Positions 1 through 9,000 of a DNA stretch of 64,000 nucleotides are shown here, piece by piece. The position numbers were made by a program, and so were the translations under genes. Each line of letters opens with the position of its first letter. Position 1 is the first letter of the stretch. The notes below the pieces were generated by a model. The model had not been told where the DNA came from and made no database searches. It saw only the letters and a list, made by a program, of their open reading frames with translations. The DNA is taken from the NCBI GenBank assembly GCA_949987705.1, contig OX465281.1, positions 155,634,393 through 155,698,392 on the forward strand, given 5' to 3'. Origin of the DNA: Thereva unica. Its lineage: Eukaryota; Arthropoda; Insecta; Diptera; Therevidae.

Positions 1-854
1 CAAAGCATTATCTGCCCAATACACAAGAAAGGAGATAGATTCAACTGTGCAAATTACAGAGGCATATCTCTTTTAAGCACAGTGTATAAAATAATGACCA
101 ATATAATTAAGGCCAGACTGGAACCTTATGCAGAAGCCGTAATAAGTGAATACCAAGCTGGATTCAGAAGAAATAGGTCAACGATGGATCAACTTTTTTC
201 AATAAGAAATCCTCCGAAAATGCTGGGAATACAACATCGACGTGTATCAACTTTTCATCGACTTTAAACAAGCATACGACAGCATCGACAGGGAAAAAAT
301 GTATGCGACAATGCTGGACCTAAACATACCCCTAATATAACTTCGAACGGGTAAGCCAATTTAAATCCAGAGACATCCACAGAAAAACAAAAATAAGAGT
401 CTACAAAACCATCATACGTACAGTAGCTACGTATGGTTGTGAAGCATGGAGTATCTCCCAAAAATCCGCCGACAAGTTGGATATATTTGAGAGGAAGGTT
501 CTCCGAAGGATATACGGCCCAATTAATGAAGACAATGCATGGAGAATACGCTACAATCACGAATTGTACGACTTATACAAAGAATGTAAACTTTCGACCC
601 ATGCCAAGCTACTGCGTTTACGTTGGGCCGGTCATGTCCAAAGAATGGATGACTCAAGGATACCAAAAAAATCCCTGTATCTATCCCTGTATCTAATCCT
701 ATTATCTAGGAAGATAATGTTAAGACCGATGCAGCGAAACTGCTCAACACGAGAAACTGGAGACAAGCTGCGGAGCAGAGACGTCTGGAGGAAGAAGCTG
801 AAGGAGGCCAAGGCTCGAATTGGGCCGTAGAGCAATCGAAGAAGAAGAAGAAGT
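1..854 (+). mobile_element. 3' part of a non-LTR retrotransposon, degenerate
   Basis: The window opens inside a reverse transcriptase. Frame 1 from base 1 reads conserved RT blocks, including NYRGISLLSTVYKI and YQAGFRRNRST (to about base 205). A frameshift follows and the region reading FIDFKQAYDSIDR is in another frame. The catalytic YADD block is absent, apparently deleted near 335-350. From about 420 the text resumes with TYGCEAWSISQKSADKLDIFERKVL split over the usual C-terminal motifs, then RWAGHVQRMD and a terminal WRKKLKEAKARIGP ending at a TAG near 828. A short GAA repeat at 836-853 is the tail, as is usual for this class of LINE (RTE-like or similar). It is a dead copy. The clade is my inference; the class is clear. 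Confidence 0.88.
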
Positions 855-3748
855 GTTGTTTGTTTACATTGTTCTAGTTGGGTCAATGAGGGAAATTACA
901 CGGCTATTCACTTGGGACTCACGTCAAACCTGTCTGTGAATGATTTGAGTATTACAGAAAGCTCCTAATTTTCGCCCTCTGTTCCGTGCAACGATAGTAA
1001 ATGAAAACGTCAATGTGAATTTTCGTGAATTCTAGAAAATAAAGCTATGCTTGAGTTAGTGTCAAACTTTTTTTTGGATTCACAAGTGAGGCCAACCCAA
1101 ATAACACTTACATTTCAGCAACTAAATCCCTTATATGAGATTAATACTCCCTGGACCCATATGAAGCACCAGATGTGGAAATAGCACTCTAGTTGATGTT
1201 TTAAGAATTGCAAAATCTATATAGAAAGTTAAATGCAGATCATGACTAATAGTTCTATAAGACAAATCAAAATTTTCAGGACTTGAATTCTTAGCAATGT
1301 TCCTTGGGTCGTTAGCATAATTGAGAGTAATTTCGAAATTAAATTATAGCGTAATTCAGAATTGGCCTGTATGCCTTGTTCGACTGTAGTTTATTACGTT
1401 CTTATTTCCTAATACTTCATGAATTTATGAATATAACTATTTAGAACAAAATCTATGAATTTTTTACAGTCCCGCATATCCCGCGAATCCGCGGGATTGT
1501 TTACCTCGATCCCGCGGGATTGCGGGATTGAGATTTTGATGCGGGATTGGATTCCCTAATCATGAGTCTTACTGTTTTAAACGATTCTAGTTAGGAATCA
1601 CTAAATATAATGCGAAAACAATGGCCAGTAGATATTGCTCAATTTTCCTTGGCATAATGTCTCTTTTCTTTAAGATTTTTGACTTTCAATGTACGTATTT
1701 CTACATATATGATTACCGAAAAATAGCATGTTCAACGCGTTAAGTAAAGTGAGTTTTCCAGCTCGTGTAAATTTACGTAATTTACATTTATACGTTCACT
1801 GTGAAACTATCACTTTTCTTTACTTGTAGAAAAATCTACTATTATTAAAATAGTCGTTTAATTATGAAAACGGGGAGAAAATTGCGTGATTTTTTTGGTG
1901 TTTTGTATTTGCAAAAGTTTAAATTATATTCTAAAAAATTAATTGTTGTTCAAAATATTACCTGCATGAGCGTAAGTGAAACATATAACAAAACGAAAAA
2001 AACCGCCCTAGCGAAGTGCAAATATTTATATCTTTGATCATCGTACACAATGCAGCCAGCGACTCTAAAGGGCATCAAAGCTAAATGCAAGGGTGTGCCC
2101 CTTACTTCATTTGGGAGGGTTACGAAATGTTTCAAATCCATATTTTTCTGGATAATGTAAATATAAGTTAAACTTTTCTCGTTATGAATGTAAACTTTAC
2201 TGTGGATTTCACGGCCACCCCTGAGTGTTATAAACTTTTCTTTGTATAATGTTTTATATGAAAAAGAAAGTTTTTAAGTTGGAATTATCTTTAATTACAT
2301 CGACAATATTTTAATGGCTTGAAGGCATTTTTTGTAGTTTTAGTTGTGCATAAGGGACATGATTTATTATGATAATAGCAATGCAGGGTACAGAAAGTAT
2401 GAATTAGTTCTTACATTAAGCATGAAATAATTCCATGAGTTGTTTTCGACTTCTCAGTTTGTTTAACATGTCTTTTATTTAATTTTACTTAATAAGATGT
2501 TTGAACAAAAAACAAATTAGAAAAATTTAATAGTTGGTGGAAATTGGAGGTTATATTTAAATAAACATTGGGGTTGTCAGTGGAGTCAACTTTTTATCTA
2601 GTAAGCATTAGTACCTACGGAGCTTAAATGAAGAAGTGCTTTGTTGATTGTGTGATATAAATACTTTCCTCTTTTCCGTCAAAAATTACGGAAAAATTAA
2701 AGCGTTGTTAGTCAATATACCTTCTTCAAGAAATTTTAAACTAAGTACATACATACTAGCTCAGTGCAATTAGTCGAAAAAAGGGCATGAAATTGCATTC
2801 CATGATGGTCAAAATTCGCGAGAATCGCGAAAACTAAAGCACTCCCTTTCAATATATCATTTTTTTTTTCGATAAATCTTTAATATAAACAATACGTGAG
2901 TACTTCTTTTGTGGGAGAATACCTTCATCTTCAGCCCAGTATTGAATGTAGCACCTCACGTGAATGTTGGCGGTCGAGAAATTTTTCAGTAATTTCCCAC
3001 TTTCTTTGTCTTTTCTTGCAATGCTCCTCTTAAAAATGATCGCACCACCTTTTCTTAAACAGCTTTCACTTGACCTTCACTGAAGTTTCTTTGCACACGT
3101 TATGTGTCCCGGACTCCAAAGACAGTCTCGTCCGAAAGTTTTACCTTACATTTCACATTTTGTTATTTTCCGCATATGCGGCAGTCTCATCAAAAACTTT
3201 GCTTTTAGAACCTCGAAAATGATGATTCTTAGCTACTATTTCCCATTATTATAATTTTCCAAAGTTGTTAAATAACCCAAAATATAGATAATTCAGGGCG
3301 TTACATAAAATTCTAATTCATCCGACACGCGAAACTGGCTGGAAGCGAGTTATTCGTCGAGAAGTGTCACAACCTTCGCGCTTGACTTTTCACCCGCTAT
3401 GTCGCGGACATGAAACGACATAGAGCTTAGGCCAATAGCCCATCTGAAAGATATTTTTATTGTCCGAATTTTTGCTGTTTACTACTTTTTCATATAATCA
3501 ACCGTTAAGGAGATATTCAAAAAAAATTGCGTTATCAGTTATTTCAGGCACGTGAAGTGCGAACTTTGGCGTTGGATTACTCGCACACTATACTAGCGAG
3601 AACGATGACTAAGGGCTTATTCTAAAGGTAATCACTAGCACTATAAGTTTGGTAATCGGCATTAACCCACCCAAATTAATATCTTACGAGTTAATCGCAA
3701 AAAACTGCATTCAACCTCAACCACCCGAACAAGCTCGAACTTTGATCG
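855..3748. other. AT-rich sequence without recognisable genes
   Basis: I see no convincing coding region here. A minus-strand open frame at 1950-2141 (63 codons) has no family resemblance that I know. Around 2760-2820 a stretch resembles, in reverse, 15380-15430 (both contain a cagtgcaattagt block next to catgatggtcaaa), so part of this is an interspersed repeat. The rest is unassigned. Confidence 0.6.
1467..1555. repeat. Cluster of CCCGC/GCGGGAT motifs, possible end of a hAT-like element
   Basis: An AT-rich background is broken by about 90 bp in which the word GCGGGAT or its complement recurs six or more times, beginning CAGTCCCGCATATCCCGC. A CAG start followed by closely spaced short subterminal repeats is a common layout for hAT transposon ends. 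I found no matching second end, so this may be a solo end or a truncated element. Confidence 0.4.
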
Positions 3749-5249
3749 TGTTCAGAATTAGCAATTTAATTTCTGACTCAATAAAAAGGTGCCGGAAGGG
3801 TGTGATTCAATAAAAAGATAACCTTTTCCACTAATCAAAATTACTATTTATTCACAATTAATTCTTAGATTTTCTCAAATATAAATTCAATAAAAATTCA
3901 ACAAATTGCCAAAATAATTCAATTCAATCTTTAATTCGTTATTTATTACTTGAAATTTCGTATTTGTTTTGCAAATAAAAATTACCAAAATATTGCTTGC
4001 TCTGGTAACTTAAATGAATACCGCCACCTATCTGTCAGCGTGATGATTGATGTTTCGACTGATGTGTTCTGCAATTAGAAGAGCCAGGAATAACCTTTGT
4101 GTTGCTGCACTCTGGTTTCGTTTCTTGTGAATCGCTTGGGATTTGCTTGTTGCTTGCTGCTTGCTACCCTGGTTGTGGCTTGCTGGACTGCTTTGCCTTG
4201 TTTCTTCGCAAATTCGTCCCTCTGTGGTTGGTTAGAGTAACTGCTGAAATCAATTTTGGTGATTAAGTTACTGCTGTATTAAAGACTTCAAAACTGTCTT
4301 TAATTCGGGCTTTACTGGGAAAAGACCTCAATTCTGTCTTTCCAGAATGCTAAGCTCGATACTTAGGCTTTGAAATTGCTTTATTGCTAAAACCTCAATA
4401 CAGATTTTATCTTCTAGTTCAAGACTCTAGAAAGATTAAAAGCAATCTGATTTAACGCCGTCTGTGCGTCGGTATTTATTTCTACTCAAACAATAGCTGC
4501 GGCTATCCTTTGGCAGGGGGCTTCGATCTCGAAGTACATAATTTCGGGTTTATGTACTAGATCGGCGTGCGATGTCCGATCAGCTGTTCTTGTTTATCTT
4601 ACGGCTGTCAAATGGGGTAAGTATTTTCGTCTTTGTTTTTGAATATATATATATTAATTTTAGTTATATTTTTAGGGTTTTAACGCAGATTCGGTGGGGG
4701 ATGATCGAGGCGGAGTTTTGTGTTTATTTCTGCAGGGTTGACAGGTAAGAATTTTATGTGGAATCTATTAGTATTTTTATTAATTTTCTGTTTGTAGAAC
4801 TTGCGGATTTGCCGACGGCTTTTGGCATATTTATCGGGACGGATTTGTTGAATTGTTTAAAAAAAGGTACGTATTTTGCATTTAATTTTTTGATTAATCT
4901 GTTTATTTTCAGGTATGAGTTTTTGTGTTTACTTTTGTGTAGTGATGTCTTTGTACGTGTGTTTTTTGTGATCTTTATAATAAATAGTTAAAAACAAAGT
5001 TCATTTGGGATTCATTTGTTGTTGTTTTTTTTTCTTTTATTTCTTCATTTTCAGGGCGTTTTGCAGCTTTTGTGTTTGTTCATAGAGAAGGGGAATAAAT
5101 GAATTTACTAATCGTGCGGAAATTTGTGTTTTTATTTATTGCTTCCTTCCCTTCTTTATTTTTCAGATATGGTTTTTGCAGATGGTGCTTTTTGCAGGTT
5201 TATGACATTTAGGATTCTTTTTAGGCTTGATTTTGTTTCAGCCTGAACA
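3749..5249 (-). repeat. Downstream (3') LTR of the BEL element
   Basis: This is 1501 bp long with 7-bp terminal inverted repeats TGTTCAG/CTGAACA. It matches the other LTR over its full length apart from the insertions there. On the plus strand, antisense to the element, it carries ordered splice-like signals: GTAAGT at 4617 to TTTTTAG at 4675, GTAAGA at 4745 to TTTGTAG at 4797, GTACGT at 4867 to TTTTCAG at 4912, and further acceptors near 5054 and 5167. The same order is kept in a diverged LTR at 25440-30708. The open frame 4758-4991 on the plus strand spans two of these segments and is probably not a protein gene. Confidence 0.92.
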
Positions 5250-5262
5250 TTCTCCCCGCCTT
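5250..5262 (-). promoter_or_regulatory. Polypurine tract of the BEL element
   Basis: Read on the minus strand, AAGGCGGGGAGAA lies directly against the 3' LTR. This is the expected primer position for plus-strand DNA synthesis. Confidence 0.75.
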
Positions 5263-5553
5263 GAAGCGCTAAGCTTCAAAGGAAATAGTTCTTTAAGGAG
5301 GCGGTTGTAAGTGATGATGTAGAATGGATAAGACATGTATACACTTCATTTCATTTTCATTCATTTTCTTTTTTCATTTGTTTTTGTTTGTACATTATGT
5401 TCGTTTTGTTGTATTTTGTTGTTGGAGACGGACGAAAATCTTCTGATCTGCCCTTTTCGTGAACCTAAGTGTTCCATTCTTTGTTGGCATCCTGAAAGAT
5501 TTCTTGGCTTGCCTGATCTTATTCCAGGGAAGTGTAAGATGGCGAATTTTTTC

Positions 5554-5868
5554 TCACAACTCCTTGCTTATCTCCAGGTCAGGCGGTGGCTGTTGCTTTC
5601 GGCGTCGGTATTCTTCCAACGTAATACGTTTTTTTGTGGCTTTGTTAGTTGACTCTGGAGGAGGCTGACTTCCTTTAGGTTTCGTTGTCGGAATTGGTCG
5701 CGGTTGTGTCCTTTTCCGGATTTCAGGGCCACAAGGTGCGGCTTCGAAGGGTCGCCTAACTACTGGCCGTTGTGGAGACGTAAGTTTTATCGTCTGCTTT
5801 AACGTTGCTGGAGTTGTCTTTGGTGGTGTTGGGATTTCTGGGATGTCATCTATCCATAAGTAATCCAT
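5554..5868 (-). CDS. Small proline- and arginine-rich accessory frame of the BEL element
   Basis: A 104-codon frame lies between the end of pol and the 3' LTR, in the same direction as gag-pol. It starts at an ATG at 5866-5868 and ends at TGA. The product is basic and rich in proline, threonine and lysine, opens with an acidic WIDDIPEIP segment and closes with a basic ITLEEYRRRK segment. It has no signal peptide or membrane segment, so it does not look like an envelope gene. I do not recognise the family. The about 175 bp between it and the pol stop contain nothing else that I can name. It may be a real accessory protein, a C-terminal pol remnant or chance. Confidence 0.45.
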   Translation of the reverse strand: MDYLWIDDIPEIPTPPKTTPATLKQTIKLTSPQRPVVRRPFEAAPCGPEIRKRTQPRPIPTTKPKGSQPPPESTNKATKKRITLEEYRRRKQQPPPDLEISKEL

Positions 5869-6042
5869 CGTTGAAGGTTTTTCCTTTTTCTTCTACACTT
5901 TGTGTGATGATGGTTCCGAAATAGTTTTCCAACTACATGTAACGGTCGTTTTTTAATATCTTTTGATTTTCATTGTTGGTATGAGTGGTAGCACATTTTA
6001 TTTATTGGTTGTAGTCTGTGCTATTTGGAGGGCAGCAGTGTA

Positions 6043-9000
6043 TCAATATTGCTGGTCTGGGGCCGAGTTTGATGGGAGTGAACATATTCTTGTGATTGGC
6101 CGTTTCATGACGTTATTTTTTGTTCGCACTGTGACTACTCGTACTAAATTATCAGGTCCGGGATGTGTGGCTGTTATTCTCTCTAGCAACCATTGAGACG
6201 GTGGCAATCGTTCATCTTTTATGAGAACTAAGTCGTTGATTTTTACCTCTGTATTGGGTTTGAGCCATTTCGGTCTTTGTTGTAGACGACTCAAATATTC
6301 CGTGCTCCAGCGTGTCCAGAAGCCCTGGTGTAAACGTTGGATGAACTGGTATCTGTTTAGCCGATTGATGTTTGTGTCGAGTAGGCTGGGTTCTGGCGGT
6401 GTAAGCAGTGGGCTACCTATCAGGAAATGTCCTGGGGTTAAAGCTGACACGTCATCTGGGTCTTGGGTTAATTCAGTGAGAGGTCTAGAGTTGAGCGTAG
6501 CTTCGATCTGCGTTGTGAGGGTACTAAGCTCTTCGTACGTTAATTTTGCGTCTCCAATTGTTCGCTTCAAGTGGTATTTCACTGATTTTACCCCACTTTC
6601 CCAAAGTCCTCCAAAGTGGGGTGATGCTGGAGGGTTGAAATGCCAATGGATACCTTGATTTTCCATAGCCTCGGCCAATTCTCGTTCTAATGCCTTGTTG
6701 GCTTCAATCTTAAAGCGTGTGAGCATATTGTTTGCTCCGAGAAAGTTGGATCCACAATCGCTATACATGTCGGAACATAGCCCACGTCTTGCGATGAATC
6801 TCCGGAATGCCGTGAGGAATCCTTCTGTGGAGGCGTCGGTGACAACTTCTAAGTGGATGGCCTTTGTCACCATGCAGATGAATAGTGCTATGTAGCCCTT
6901 TTGGCTTCGAGCGTTTCGTAATTTGGATAATTTTAATTCGAAAGGACCACAATAGTCCACTCCAGTGTGAGCGAAGGGCCTTGCAGGACGGACCCGATAT
7001 GTCGGAAGATTGGCCATTAGTTGTGTTTGTCCTGCTGCTCTTTGCCTAAAACACTGCATGCATCGATGATTATGCCGTCTTACTGCGTTTCGTGCGTTCA
7101 GTATCCAATAACTTTGTCTTAGCGTGTGTAACATTAGCTGCGTACCTCCGTGTAATGTCGTGCGATGTATATTGTCGATGATGAGTTTAGCTAATGGGCT
7201 CTTCTCTGGCAAGATAATGGGATGGCTTTCGGAGAATGTTGTATTGGCATTTTGGATGCGCCCTCCTACTCTCAAAATCCCTTCTTGATCGAGGAACGGG
7301 GTCAATCTGATGAGTTTACTTTTGCTGGACACTGGTTGTTTTGACTGTATTGCTCGTATTTCTTCTTCAAACTCCTGTAATTGGACGTTTTTTATCCAGC
7401 ACTGTAGGGCTGCTTGGATTTCTCTTGAAGTTAGGTAGCTAGGCTGAGGAAGGCTGGATGATGATTTTGATGCTTTTAACCACCGTCGACAATATGCTGT
7501 GACTCTTAGTAGTTTTGTTAATGACGAATATTTGTTGATCAGATCGCGATTGGAGGGATCTACTTCGATATGTAGATTGGTGGTGGTTTTTCGTACTCCC
7601 ACCGTGGTATTTTGGATTTCCTTCCTTTTGGGCCAATGCTCCTTTGTCTGTTGGAGCCAATGAGGGCCTGTCCACCATAACTTATGTGGTTTCAATTCAC
7701 TCGGTGATAGTCCTCTTGTGGCGCAGTCGGCAGGGTTGTCTTCTGTTCTAACATGATTCCAGCTACTTTGGTCTAGCAGCTGATGTATTTGTGAGACCCT
7801 GTTCGCCACGAATGTTTCCCATGATGATGGATGTTTTCTTAGCCATGCGATGACAATTGTAGAGTTAGTCCAAGCATGTGTAGTTACCTGCTCGAACTTC
7901 ATATCGTCCTTTACTTGCGCCAGTAATTTGGCCAATAAGTGCGCCCCGCATAACTCTAGCTTTGGCAGGGAGATGGTCTTGATGGGTGCCACTTTGCTTT
8001 TGGCAGCGATTAAGTGACAGTGGCAGTTGCCGTCTTCGTCCTGTGTCCGAATGTATACGACTGCTGCATATGCTTTGATGGATGCGTCGCAAAATCCATG
8101 GTTTTCGATGTTCTGGATTTTGTTGTGAACTTCAATCCATCGCGGGATTTGAATAGTTTGGATTACTTGGAGGTCTGCTCGGAACTTTCGCCATTGTTGA
8201 TCGATGTTGATCGGGACTATTTCATCCCAGTCGAGTTTTGTCAGCCAAAGACTTTGTATTAAAATTTTGGCATTAATTGTTACTGGGGTTAGCCAGCCGA
8301 TGGGGTCAAACAGCTTCGCAATTTCAGACAATATTTTCCGTTTTGTATATATTTCTGGTGCTGACTCCATGCTGACCTTGTACGACAGTGTATCGCTGGC
8401 AGGATTCCATAATAAGCCAAGAGCTTTGACTTCTTCTGCATTCACTGCGAGTGGAAATGAGACCTCTCGATCGGTTGCCGGAACTTCTTCCAAGATGGTG
8501 TTGTGATTCGCGGCCCATTTTCGGAGCTCTAGCCCTCCAGCTCGGAGAAGCTGAATTAATTGTTTTTGTTTCTCTCTTGCTTCTTCTATGTTATCTGCGC
8601 CAGTCATCAAATCGTCAACGTAGAAATCGTTGAGTACAGCGTTGGATCCGATTTGGAACATTTCTGCTTCATCTTTCGCCAATTGGTGCATGGTTCGGAT
8701 GGCAAGGAAAGGAGCGCTCTTTGTTCCGAACGTCACAGTCAAGAGTTTGAGGTCTCGTATAGGCTGATCTGGTGTTTCCCTCCAAACAATCTGCTGGTAA
8801 TCGGCATCGTCTGGATGAACTCGTATCTGCCGGTACATCTTCTCGATGTCGGCCATGTAAGCAATTCGATATTTTCTCCATCGCATGAGAGTAGACATCA
8901 AAGAGTCTTGTATCACTGGACCATTCAATAATACGCTATTGAGTGAGTTTCCGTTGGCAGTCGGACGGGATGCGTCGAAAACTACTCTCAGTTTGGTGGT

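Noticed and set aside
4758..4991. A 77-residue hydrophobic protein conserved in both BEL LTRs
   Set aside because: Conservation follows from the LTRs being copies of each other. The frame runs across splice-like signals and is not kept in the diverged LTR.
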